64,000 bases of DNA, from contig OY718804.1 in assembly GCA_963070105.1 (NCBI GenBank), forward strand, positions 10,369,817 through 10,433,816. The letters run 5' to 3'. A program made the position numbers and the translations under genes. The notes below the pieces were generated by a model, which worked only from the letters and a program-made list of their open reading frames with translations, was not told the origin of the DNA and ran no database searches. The stretch comes from Litomosoides sigmodontis. Taxonomy: Eukaryota; Nematoda; Chromadorea; Rhabditida; Onchocercidae. This document shows positions 1-13,500 of this stretch, one piece after another (within the stretch, counting starts at the first letter, position 1; every line of letters starts with the position of its first letter).

Positions 1-163
1 CCATCTTACAGTTAAATATTCAAATTTCACTGCTGGAAGTTAGAGATTAAATTTTCAATTTCCTTCTCACAAAAAGACATTGGAAAGTGAAAAGATGTCG
101 TAAGGTTAAACAGAAGCGAAAACTTCCATCCATTCTTTTCCACACTTTTTGTGACAGACGGAC

Positions 164-214
164 ATAGAGAGAGACGGAGAGAGAGAGAGAGAAGGAAGAG
201 AGAGACAGAGAGAA
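164..214. repeat. GA-rich simple repeat
   Basis: An imperfect run of GA dinucleotides is interrupted by a few C and A bases. It reads as a low-complexity tract with no coding signal. Confidence 0.8.
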
Positions 215-1409
215 GTGTGTGAGATGAAAGAATAAAGCATAAAGACTACGTCAATATTAAATAAGGATTTGAAAAGAGATGACAAGTGGAGTTTTCTTGT
301 GAGACATTTAGTTGTAATGACAAAACGTTGAATGTTAGCTGTTTGCATGAAAAGGAAGAAAAAAGATCTTCTCCCTCTTTCTTCTCAATTTCATCTCAAT
401 TCACTCTAAATCAAAAATTAATTTAATTAAAATTTTCACACTTTAGAGTTGGTCTAACTTCACACTAATTGGATGAAACAGTATGAGAGAGAGAGAGAGC
501 GGACAGGTTTAATTTTCCAATCAATAATTATTACATAATTATTTGAGATGAAAAATTGCGAAAAAAGAAATTTTTTTTAACATGTCAGTCGGATGGAATA
601 TTAGAGTGATTTCTTTGGATGGTAAAGAGAGGTTGAAAAATGACAGAGGGAAAGAGGCAGAAAAATTTCAAATGTAATTAAAAAAGACGGAAAAGAAAAT
701 CTGCTAGAGTGAAAAAAGAAGAATATTTTCAAGGAACGAAGTCATTGGAAATGGAAATTGAAAAAAAAATTATTGTAACAACGAAAAGGTCTGAAAGGAA
801 GGCGTTATTTTCAAACACATCAAAAACTTCATTGGCTGTTTGTAATTTGAAGTACAAATGAATAATACAATAATTTAATTAAATTATTGCATTACTCGAA
901 GGGTTGACAGAGTACATCTTACGTCCTAATTATTCAAAATGTATTACGTGCACAATAGTATTTCAATTTATCCATAATTAGCTCTCAATAAATGATTCAA
1001 TTAATTGATTTATTTATCAATCAGTTCTTTTCCTCATCATTCACTCTCTCATTCGAAAAATTTCAATGTGGTATTTATTCAGAGAAATTAGGAAGTTATC
1101 GTAATGGATGATGTTGACTACATCTTATCTTTCTTCTCCCAATTAACTACATTTCAGTAAATGAAATTTAAATGAATTGAAAATTCATTCTAATAGATTG
1201 CAAATGAGCGTTCAAGCACAGCGCCTTCCCCTATCATTGAAAATAAATTTACTGTTACTCTTTCACCGTACATGAAATGATAACCACAAATGAGAAGAGT
1301 TATTATGCCATTTGGGTAATCGACGACAAATCCATTTTTGATCACTTTGAAATTAGTCAAACTCTGTTAGCAATTAATTAACATCACTAAATTTATTATT
1401 ATAACTATT

Positions 1410-1473
1410 GCTGTAGCCGTAACTGTAACTGAGACTGCAACTGTAACTGCGACCGTAGCTATAACCGTAACAA
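1410..1473. repeat. degenerate 6-bp tandem repeat
   Basis: About ten diverged units with a six-base period, of the type xxGTAAC or xxGTAAx, follow one another directly. It looks like an old, decaying hexanucleotide array. Confidence 0.5.
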
Positions 1474-2518
1474 TAACAAGATCAAAATTTTGTTTTTTTT
1501 TTTTAAAATGAAAGTTGTTTATTGGAAACGAAATTAGCAACAGTGGTTACGTAGTTGGTTCTTCGATGATATTCACCATTATTTCATTTTTAATTTCAAT
1601 TCCAATAATACTTTCTCATCCTGGAACATCGGTTGATGTTCAATTTAATAGAAATGCATCTTATACACATTCCTGTTACTACTACTACTACTACTAACTA
1701 CTTCGAATCTAAAAAACTTTTTAATTAGTACTTTCAAAATATTTGTTTATCTATTCAATATTAGGCAAAAAATCGAAAATTATGACATATCCTACTCTAT
1801 TTCCCTCAAAGATCTCTCTCTCTCTGTCTGTAAAAAGGCAGGCCATCTACAGCTTACAGCAGTAGTTGTCTTTTAGGAGAAGCGCAAAAGTGAAAGTCAT
1901 TTTATTAAAATTTTCTGGATGAGACGTGAAGTGGAATGAAATAATTTAGAAATGACAAAGAAGCAAGGGAAGTGTGAAAGAGGAGGAAAGGAGGACGAAG
2001 AAGCGTAAACATAAGCATTACCCCTCGGGTATACTTGGAATTGACAGACGAAATGATGGATGGCGGTAATGGCTAGTAGCGAGCGGTGATGGCGATGTGA
2101 TGATAGAGCGGGCGAGCGCTACTGGTAATTGCTGCTGGTGCGTTGTTGTCCTTGGAATTTAGTTACGATGAATTTCTTCGATGAATAATGACCAAATACA
2201 CATTTCATATAAAGATATAACAATAAATTTTGGAAAAAGTGAATGAAGATGAGTAGAAAGGGAGAGAGAGAGAAGCAAGAGAGAGAGAGAGAGAAAGAGA
2301 GAAAAATAAGTTATCCGAAGGTTACAGACCATTTACCACAATATGGAAGAGAGGAAAGAAGAGTGTCGAAAAATGCTAATTTCTTTCTTTTTCGTTTCCC
2401 ATCCTTTCTGCACGCTAAAGAGGGAGAGAAGAAAAGAGAGAAAGGAAGAATTTAGCTTACAATGCAAAAGCTATGAAAGCTTTTGAAAGAAATTCTTCAA
2501 AGTGTGTCTGCACGTGCA

Positions 2519-2685
<167 letters not shown>

Positions 2686-2746
2686 TAAAGGAGACAGCTA
2701 AACTTTGGAAAAGCATCATCTAATGAGAGAATCTTTAACTCATAAG

Positions 2747-2818
2747 TATCCATCCATCCATCCATCCATCCATCCATCCATCCATCCATCTATCTATCTA
2801 TCTATCTATCTATCTATA

Positions 2819-2859
<41 letters not shown>

Positions 2860-2909
2860 CTATCTATCTATCTATCTCTATCTATCCATCCATCCATCCA
2901 TCTATCTAT
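2747..2909. repeat. (CATC)n/(TATC)n compound tetranucleotide repeat
   Basis: Blocks of CATC units flank a longer block of TATC units, with minor interruptions. The array starts about 60 bases after the TG microsatellite, so the two form one composite simple-sequence locus. Confidence 0.95.
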
Positions 2910-4278
2910 GCCCACTTACATATCTCTCTATCTGTCAACCTATACATCCATCTAATTTAACATCTTCATAATCACAATTCAGTAAAACTATATATTTGGA
3001 GGAGGAGGAAGAGTGGAAGGAACGGAAAAACTGAAAATGCACGGACATCCATTTCAGTTTTTGCTTCTCCCTTTTTCCACTAATGTCGTCATCCACCGGA
3101 AGTAAGCGAATGAATGAAAATAGCTGCCTAAGCTTTAAGCTTATAAGATTATATGGGCGCATTTTTCCATTCTCCGCTCCATCTTGTTCCCTCGTTTCTT
3201 CTCCCTCTCTCTCTCTCTCACTTTCTCCCTCTGCTTGCTTTCTTGTGTTTATCACATCTTTTGCTTCATACAATATTTCCGTAAAAATGATGACGTGAGG
3301 AACTCGAACTGTTCCGCAACATTCATCTGGCATTGTCTTAATTTTGGGACTTACTGCTGAAATGAATTTTGGAATATTTTAAAGAAATTTTTGGAATACC
3401 TAAATTTCTTTTTTTAACACAATGAAAATACTACGAAATTTGTATACAATACAATGCGCAAAATTTGCTCAATTCTTATAGCAATTTAAAAAGTAATTAA
3501 TCAAAGAAAAAATTGTTTAAATTAGAATACTTCTTAAAAAAATTGTTAATATTCTTTTCTTGTGCAATAATTTAATTTTGGCTTTCTTTCTTAGAAGCGA
3601 AATTCTTCCATTTTCAAGTTTTTCACTGCTCTTGAATGCTTTTTTTTCTTTCTTCTCAGTTGCTTAAAAAAGGCAAAAACGGAGAGAGAGAGGGAGAGAG
3701 AGGCAGAGGGAGAGAAAAAATATCACATATTGGTAAAAATGAAGAAAGCGAAGAGAAGTGAGTTGTGAAGGAAGAAATTTTAAGAAGTGTTCCATCAAAA
3801 AGTACATGTCCATATTACACACTCCTTCTTCATCCATCCCTAAGGTTGTTCTTTAAAAACTAAAGATTGGCGGTGATTTTGATGGATGATTGACGACGGT
3901 TAAGTCCCACTAAAGTATACCATTCCCTCTTGCTTGTAAACGGATATTATTGAATTTCATTCTTTTTCCGAAGAAGCTGTCAACGGTCAGTCGTCGTAAG
4001 AGTCGAGCGAACGAGGAAGATAATTGCCGAGTGCGATGGAGGCGGACATCGTCAAATCTACCCGGTCATTTTCAAATATTTTCATTGATAAATAAAATAA
4101 AGGATTATCAAAATTTGATTGATATGATTTGCATTATTTTTCGACATATTTTTCATTCGCAATCACAAATTAATGCCTTTCTGTTCAACCTCATTCCCAT
4201 ATATCCTTTTCCTTCTTCTCCTAAATCCACTTTTTTTACTAGTTTTTAATTTTAAAATGTTTAATTTTGTTTGTTGTG

Positions 4279-4398
<120 letters not shown>

Positions 4399-5251
4399 AA
4401 AATGGATGTGATATAAAGTAAGATTGAAAATTAGATTTAAGAGATTTGAGCAATTGAATTTTGTAAATATCCTATGCAATAAGAATTATTGTTATATTTG
4501 CATTTGTTGAAGTCATTTTGCTTTTGCACACGCAAAAAGAAGGGCGAAAGTTTAATTTTATTCGATTAAAGTCATTTGCAATTATAATTTAGGCATGTAG
4601 AGTGAGAAGAAAAAACGAGCTTTGCCATTCAATGATTGCAGCAAAGAACTTTAAACATTTTAAACTAATTTTCAACTTACTGCCTGTTTTTCCACTTTAG
4701 AAAAAACAAGCAAGAAAAAGCATAATGCCCCCCATTCTTTTCACTGCACTGAATTTACCTTATTGATTTCATCATCCATACATTTGTTAATCATCTTTTA
4801 CTCACACTAAAATTACACTCATCTTGTTAAGATACAAAATCTTCGGTATACAGTACGAATTAATAGGATTACATAAGCGGTATAAGAAGGTGGCAATTTC
4901 AGTTTGCGAAGTAGCCTACAGTCGAATCGACCTAGGGAAATGACTTACCCATAATGGATATATTTATTGGGGAAGAAAGCCTTGAATAAATACATGCAAA
5001 ATATTTAAAAAAGAAAATATCTTCGCTGAGCCTTAGTCTTACCTCTCCTCTTCCTCTTTCATTCTTCGGTAACAGTTGGTGGTGTAGTGATGAGGAAAAG
5101 CAACAGGAGCTTTGAGGAGGAGAAGGCGGCAAGTATTTCCTCTATCGGAAATCATTCCCAAGAGAAAGACCTTCATATTGCCTTCCACTGAAATGTTTCC
5201 TCATCCTCCTTCTGTCAGAAACAAATAAAATTGAAAGAGATTGATAAAAAT

Positions 5252-5276
5252 AAAAAAACAAACAAACAAACAAACA
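5252..5276. repeat. (AAAC)n short tandem repeat
   Basis: Five to six AAAC units sit in an A-rich context. Minor simple repeat. Confidence 0.8.
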
Positions 5277-7547
5277 GAAATGAAATGTATAAATAAGCAT
5301 AGAATTATTATTCAAATGAAACACTGAAAAGAACTAAATAGCATTGAAATGAAAATTTAATCTCTTCATCTTACTTTCCTAGAAAATAGTAAATAAATAA
5401 TAGTAAATTGCTTCATTTATCAGCGCCTATTCTTACTGCTGTACCACTAACACCTCTAACATGCAAGAAAAAGATTACGGTAACCATTAATAGTAAATTC
5501 AATTTTCATGTCGAACTACTTTCTGGTCAATTTGATTTCATTAGATAGAACGAATCACACGATCAACGAATAAAAAGTGTTCGATTGGATATCACTCCTT
5601 AGATGGTACATATAAAGTAATAATAGTGCGGAAGTGAAACAGCAAATTTCGAATATTCAGAAAATTCAAGTGACCAGCAGTAATCGCATTGAAATTACAT
5701 GTTCACCTAGCAGAGAGACAACCTGATAAAATTTTCCGGTCTTATGCAATTAGTAGTGAACGATGTTATTGAGAAGAAACTGAGAGCATTGATTCATTGG
5801 TCGAGGGTAATATTTTATTAACGAATTTCAATTATTCCAGTGAAATAAGTTGATCACATCCTTTCAAATGAGTATTATCATCATCCGTTCAAATAAAATG
5901 TGAATTTACAATTATGCATAATATCCTACTATATGTCAACAACTATAAATGCGACAGTGCTAACACAATGTTCATTAATTAACAACTATAAATAGCCGTA
6001 CTTCGGAGGATTACATCAGCGGAGACGATGCACTCTTTTTTGGAAATAAACGCAAACAATACAACGTGATGAATCACCGAAATTTGCTAACTAAAAACTA
6101 TTTCAACTGGATAAAAGAAACAAAAACAAAAACTATTCACAATTTTTACCTATTTTTATTGGTTCACAAACGAAGTCATTGCCTGTTTCAGCGATCTCCC
6201 ACAGTAACTGTTCCCACTTACGGTAGATAAAAGATCTTTCATGCTAACCTTATCAATTAAATCTCCACTTCCTTTCACAGTTAACGCTGTTCTTGGTGTT
6301 CGCTGTTGTAAATCCAGGTGAACTGGATATAATTCTGATCCACGTCTACGTTGAATCTAGCCCAATTAAATAACTCATTCGTGATATGTAAAAAATACGT
6401 GTATTATATGTATATATGCAGAGATCCAATACGGTTATTTTGGAAGATAATAAAAGAAACAAAAAAATTAAATGAAAAATTTGCTAAAAAAGATAAGGTA
6501 GAAGCCTATTTGTTAAAGATATTCTATTACTACAATTGAACCAATAACAAATATGAATTGGAATTCGTGAATTTCAACAGATATTGGTACTCCTAGAAGT
6601 TTTTTGTTTTAAACTTCAATGAACTTACTTTAATTCATACCCATGCACTTGCCACCTACCACTCAGAAAATTGATCAAGTTACCTATGTGAGTGATCCTT
6701 TCAACATTTCTTCAAATACTACTGCTTTGGAACAGAGTAATCCTGAATCATCTCAGATGATGAACTTGATATTTTCTAGAACGATAAATGATAAAATGTT
6801 TACTGCATTTCATCCAACACTCTTAAGAGCGATATTCTATCAAGTACGATTTCTCAACTAAATGTCTAATTTTACTACATTAATTTCCAAAAGTTGTAAA
6901 GTAAAAAATTGACCTAAAATGACAGAAGAAATATCTGAACAACAAAACAAAACTTGAAATGGAAAGTAAGGTAAATGTGAATTACTATCAAGAATAAACA
7001 ATAAGAGGAAGGAGTTTATTAGCGTAACATGTGATGATAGTGAAATGACAATGTTGATGAAATATGATTTTACTTCTACTGGAAAAATCCGCCTATAAGA
7101 AGAATTGATATTCATCGACATCCAGTTACTGTCTTTTACGGCATTTCGTTTTATCCTGGTCGACCTCTAAATGCACCTGATTAATTAAAACTATAAAGGA
7201 ATTGTAAAATTGAATACGAATAAACAGATACACCAGCAAAGCTGATTACTACTAATGAAGATTAGACAAAATCCCCACTTCACATTTTAATAAGTTCCGC
7301 GGCAGACATTACTAGCAATGTGGACTACATATAAAGAAAAGTTATGTGAAATAAATTATAACAAAATGACGGAAAAAGGAAAGTTAGAAACACTACGCTA
7401 TCGAATTTCAAAACTGCGAAGTCACTAACTTATACATCCAAGCCAGTAAAGGCAAAAGTAAGTCTAAGCAGCAATTTCGGTGTCAGAATGTCCCGTTTTC
7501 TAGAAAATTCATGAGAAAATTGTTCCAATAAAAGCAGTGAACAACTT

Positions 7548-7553
7548 ACCAAT
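7548..7553 (-). promoter_or_regulatory. splice donor just after the esterase stop codon
   Basis: On the minus strand the stop codon (7556-7554) is followed after four bases by a consensus donor GTAAGT starting at 7549. This suggests a 3'-UTR intron. Such a donor lies too close to the stop to trigger decay under the usual exon-junction rule. The matching acceptor was not identified. Confidence 0.45.
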
Positions 7554-10500
7554 TTATTGGACTTCACTACCATCAACTCTCCTCGCAGACCTATCGGAAC
7601 TCAGTGCTATATCTTGACTTTCCTGTAGCTTATCGTTAGCTTGTAATTCCCGTAATCCAAATCGCACCATAGGTACTTTCTCTGATACCTTTTGCATTTC
7701 ATTCTTCTCGCCACAGTTTTGATTCACTTCAGAGATGGTCTCCCGCTTTCCGCTATTTTCAGTATTACTTTTACCAGTGCTTATTTCATCTTCGCTACTG
7801 AATGTGTATTTACTTTGATAGCTAGTGCACGGCTCACTGATATAACCCGCTTCAATGGATTCAACATCTTCAGAATTATATGCTGGTTGCGACTGTACAT
7901 CTGGTTCTTTTTCCTCTTCATCCCACCAAACATCTGACAATCTATCTTCCGCAATTTCATCATCATTTAAACTGTTTTTTTTGCGTACTTTCGGAACTCT
8001 TGATACCTGAAGAACTACCACTTTATACCAAGATATATATATAAACATACGGAAAACTAATCCTTATAAACGTTAAAAAATTAATTTTCGCAACTCGAAA
8101 CTGGAGAAAAAATACTAGTTATATAAAATATCGAAATCTCTGGACCTGAGCAGCAAGATTAGTAAATGACGAAGCGCGACCACGATCACACATAATCAAT
8201 TTCGAAAGTTCACGGCCCCAAAAACGTCGCCTTAGTGATCGCAACTTTTCAGTATCGATAACACTCTTTAAATTTTCATTTGTTTTCACTAATTCTCCGA
8301 ATTCCTGCACACCGTGCTTGTAGCCGAGATCCTACAAATTTTCCGCAAACTGTTGAAACTCTAATACAAAATCAACAGTTTATTTTGAAGGCAATTTGAA
8401 ACATTGGGAAAATAAACGACTAAAGAAATAAAACATATCCGAAAAATGGACAAAAAAGCTCAATTTAAAGCGTTGCGTATTAAACATGACAGAAAGGAAC
8501 TCACACGAATTTCATCATATTTATAAAAGTCTAAGGTTTTAAATTCCTCGATGGGTGGTCGTACATACTGGCAGTATCCTGCGTTTTTCACCAACTGTAG
8601 CTGTTGCACGCAAGAGACATAAGCCAAACGACTCTTAATAATATATTGTAAACATTTAATTAATCTGACGATGGCAGCTAAAGAAACAGTAGAATTTCTC
8701 ATTATTTTTTCAGCTAAAAAATGCTCAACTTAATTCATGCTTATAAAAAGAGATTCAGAATTATGGGGTATCATTGTGAACTTTGAAAATTCTTAATAAA
8801 CATCGAATTTGAAAATATGTTTGCAATACCTGTATTTCTTCCATATTCAGAACTTTGATTGGTTCAGCAAATGGATTCAACTTTTTCAACAGCACCCAAA
8901 ATCCGCTCAATGAGTCACCGTAGTTGTATAAATTTGTTTCGGCAGCAGAACCAACATCCACCGCAATTACTATTTTAGCACCCATAGACCTGAATTAAAT
9001 CATCAAAAAAATTCTCAGTGAAAAATTTTCAAAAAATCCAAAACTTCCCAGCTGCATTTTGAATACATTCCAGCGCGAAGCTGCGAGACTCTTAATTTGA
9101 ACTTCCACATTACAAAACATCCTTATTATCAGAAAAAATTTGCATTGTTTTTATTTTTGGTTTGGAATGCACAGAAAATTTACTTAATCTTGCCATGATT
9201 ATATTTTTCATCCACCACACAAGTAGAATGTGCATTCGACAAGTGCTTGTATCAGTACCAGCCTGGCTTTATTCCTACTGTTCATTGCAAATTTGATTTT
9301 AATTCACTGCCTTTATTTAATCTCCTTAAAATCTTAATTCCTTGCGTATTTACCTTTGCTTTTTTCTCACCGGTAATAGCTGCTCTGAGGATAACCCAAC
9401 CACATTGCATAACAGTTTTACTTTTCATTTACTTTTCTTATCAAACTTTATTAATTATGGTTAAATTCCGTAAATTTGCAAATTTAATTGGAAGACTAAA
9501 CATACTGCATGACATCTGCTGGTAAATTGTTGACATAGCCACCGTCTAATAACAGATGACCATCTACTGGATCACAGAGTGGAGGAAGGTAACCTGCCAA
9601 CGACATCGATGCTCGACAATAAGCCCATAAGGGACCAGTTCTGTGTACCCGCATTTCCGAATTGCTAAAGAGAGTTCATTTAAATTTCAGAATTCCGAAA
9701 CTTGCGACAGTTCTACAAGCTATGCTCTAAAAATTAACCAACCTTATATCTGTGCTTATGCAAAAATACGGTATCCACAAATCTTCGATTAATGAGTCTA
9801 AGAGTAAATCCTGAAGACCATGATTGAAACCGGCACCGGTAAACATTGCTGAATGGGCATATGTTAAATCCCATATTTTTGGCCAAATTGAAGCCATCAT
9901 CTGCAAGTTGTTAATGGTGCCTATAAATATTTTGACTGTCGTGTACAAAGTAACAACGGTGACAAACTAAACTGATGATAGAAAATGCAGAATGAGAATC
10001 AAAAAATTAATGTGCTACTACGAAGGAGACGATCATCGCACATTAGTTTTAATCAACAGGGAGTATTTCTCTGCTACATTGGTAAATATTACATCTGTGC
10101 CATAGAACTTTTTTTTCAAATTCTTTTTTCTTTTTTAAAGCTTTAAAAACATTTCTGAATAATTGCAACTAACCATGAACCAACTTTTCGCTCTCTGCTC
10201 TACGTCTTTAACTTCCTGAGCGTACAAGCCACCGATCATGGATCCAATAGATGTTCCTCCTATCATATCAATTGGAATACCATGTTCTTGTATTGCACGC
10301 AGAACACCAACATGAGCTGCACCTCTTTAAACAAGAAAATTTTTGCTTACTAAATTGAACTCAAAATTCTGTAGCACGTTACAACCGCAAAAGATAACCT
10401 TGCACCACCTCCACCCAGCACAACACCAATTGCATTTCCAGTTAGTATTCGAGCTAGCCTTGAAAAATCTGACCCGCTGTCAACCTTTCCACTGTAAATG

Positions 10501-13500
10501 TTTTGTTCATAGAAAGATACGATGTCGGATTCAGGCACCTAAAAAAGTTAAAAATATGCTCGCACAAATATATTAATAGCAAGTGCGGCATTCCTTTTAT
10601 TTTCTTTAGCGTTCCATTTCGAAACTAAATTTGACCTTCTTCAAATCCCACTGTACCATCCGTTTATATATACGGATATGATGGTGACCCGAAAACCAAC
10701 TTCCTTTCAACCATTCAATTGTTCCCTGTGGTTGCACAGTTTTTTCATCCCAAAGAAGAATAAGTTCCTTATTCGTTCGAATACCATCTTCATTCATTTT
10801 CAAATAGTCATCCATCTGAAATTTTATTAGCGATACTAGTAAAAGGCTCGTTTTCATTTTTTAATAAATTGAAATTATCTTAAATGAGTGCAAAATTAGG
10901 ACAGTTTTAAAACTACGTTCATTAAAATTTCCATATAGACAAAAGTCAAAAACTAACTAATGATTGTTGCAGCGGTTTCTGCTCACCATTAGCAACAAAC
11001 AATATTGCATCTGCCTGACAAAGACAGCGCCGTGTCCAACTTGTGGCGCTTGTGTCACATTCATAAATAATCAATGGATAAGTGTCTTCTTGCAAATTAA
11101 GCCAGTGCATAAGACGGAAGTCTGCTTGCCTGTAACGAAATTATTTTAGCATAAACGTAGAACAATATATGAAAAAGAAAAATTCCATTTACTCAATGAG
11201 TTCATTCCAGAAAACATACTTCTACATTGTTATACACGAATCCAAAAAAGAAAACCTGGAATTAAATAGTGGCAAGCATACTGAAGTTATTATTTCAGAT
11301 TCATAATTCTTATAATACAAACCCATAGTGTGAAGCATTTTGTTATACAGACTTAACTGTTGAGAAAACATGCTTATATGACACACGAAATGTTTTAAAC
11401 TTATAAATTTCTAAATTCAAGTAGATCTCCTAATCTTAACCTACCAACAAGAAAAACTCACACAAAAACACGATAATTGTCAAAAAAAACACATATATGC
11501 GACTCAGAAACCAATCTGTTTGGAAAATAATGGTCAGTGGATTAAATGAAACGACAATAAATTCACAAAACACGTGCAAAGAAATCTGTAAAAAGTTAGA
11601 GTCTTATGATCTTAACTAATAATGGGAACCACTCTTCCAAAAAATTAAGGGAGAGCATCCAAACAAACGATAGAAAAACATAGGAGCCAGAATTTTCCCG
11701 ATATTCATTGTTCCGTAGTAGAAATACATTTGTAAACCGATATGACCAAACATTAACCTTTTAAAGGAGGCAACGCATTTGTTTTACTTAACCAATTTCA
11801 ATTTAATCGCTAGTGGCTTTCATGTTAGTGGTAGGTTTGCAGTAGGATAAAGTTTTATAACACAAGAAGATAGAACAAAATGTGTTAAAATTACCCGTCG
11901 TAGGTCTCATCGGTTAAAATCCTAAATAAAAACATAAATTAAGTTGTAACCTACAATTTGAAAAAAACAAAAATAGCAGGGGAAAAGTAAGTATATTTTT
12001 TTACTGTTTTGTTTGCTTCTGTTCTTTCGTGATATATCCACCAGTTCCTCATTACATTTAAACTTAGAAATTGAATCCAAGCCTAACATCACTTTTTTTT
12101 TAAAGTTTATCTGTAACAATTCCTAATAATAACTCACTTTTCTAGTACACTGGCGTCCAAGAGTTCAGCTATTTTCTGGCTGCTCAGCCGCAGAACTCGC
12201 AAATTTATATTAAGAGCGTGATATAACTCACACGTAAATGCAGTTAATGGAACATCGGGTGTTGCGGCTACCACCGCAATGGTGTGCAAATTCTGCAAAG
12301 ATTTCACGACTTCATGTTACTCATTAGTAAAGTTTGTGTCAGAAAGTATCAAGTTACATCTGATCACTCAATAATGGAAAACCCCAGAAATCCGAAAAAA
12401 TTGAGTTCGACGGGGAGATTTGAATAAATCACTGATTTAGAACGATCAAAAGTTCCAGTATCAATGCTTACCTTGATATGACTTTGTGGATCGCCCACTG
12501 CCAATGAAATGTTGTCCTTGTATCCACATCTAAACGCAGATGTGTTTTGTATCGACGAAGTATAATATTGACCCAGTAAATGAACAAGGCGAAATCCAAC
12601 CTACAACAATAAATTCAATCAAATTTAATCAACACGGTACACTAACATAGCATTGAAATATCTAATTACTTGAGGGAATTTCATTTTAATGAAATTCAAA
12701 AGGCCTTCAGGAAGTCGTGCCAGCTGTGAAAAACGAATTGCAAGTACAGTTGTAGCACGCGGCACCCGCTGCAGGACCTGGAAGATGCATATCTTAATGA
12801 AGAGATCACAAGACTTTGGAATACTTGAAATAGAAAACCTTTGAACAAAAAATTTTATATTGATATAATTAGGTAGTGCAAACAAAAATAGCTAGCGAGA
12901 GGTGAAAGTGAGGACAGCAAGCGTTCGTAGTCAATCTGTTCAATTTTTAAACCGCTGACTTCCTAAATATGGTCTCGCCTTGTCGAGAAAAGAAATTACT
13001 TCTATTGGTTAGCATTAACTACATCTTTTTCCAAGCGCATATCTTAGGACTTTTTCCGCTCAATCACTAAAGGGATCTTTTTTTCCATTTATAATTCAGT
13101 TTTTGTTGGTTATCACAACATGACTGAAAATGATTGTTGTTGCTGCATATTTTTTCTGTTTATAATTAGCCCATGAAGCAGACACTTTTTCACGCTTTGA
13201 ATTTTCTTGAAATGCTGAAGGCAAATAGATATAGTCTGAGCTGGTAGAGTTCTCCAGCATCTTTGCATATGGTGAAAGAACTGCTGCCGGAATACTCCCA
13301 GCCACTTACTGTCAACACTTTCACGGTATTCGTTCCTTCAGACTTTCTTCAATCATCTTTTCATTGCACTGCTTGTCTGCTAACAGTTCCGAAGCTAATG
13401 TACACAAATCGCTGCTTTACAACCCCTTTTAGATTTACATAAACTTACTTCTTTGGTCTGAAGTACGAAAGTACAGATAATACAAACAAAAGTGAGTACG

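Noticed and set aside
6643..6861. Plus-strand frame of about 72 residues with an ATG
   Set aside because: Composition is ordinary, but no domain, no neighbouring exons and no regulatory signals support it. It lies where the esterase 3' UTR or its intron is expected.
13096..13305. Minus-strand frame of about 69 residues between esterase exons
   Set aside because: It lies between exons 13639-13525 and 12777-12670. These join directly in phase across the third cNMP-binding domain ([15 protein letters not shown]), so this is intron.
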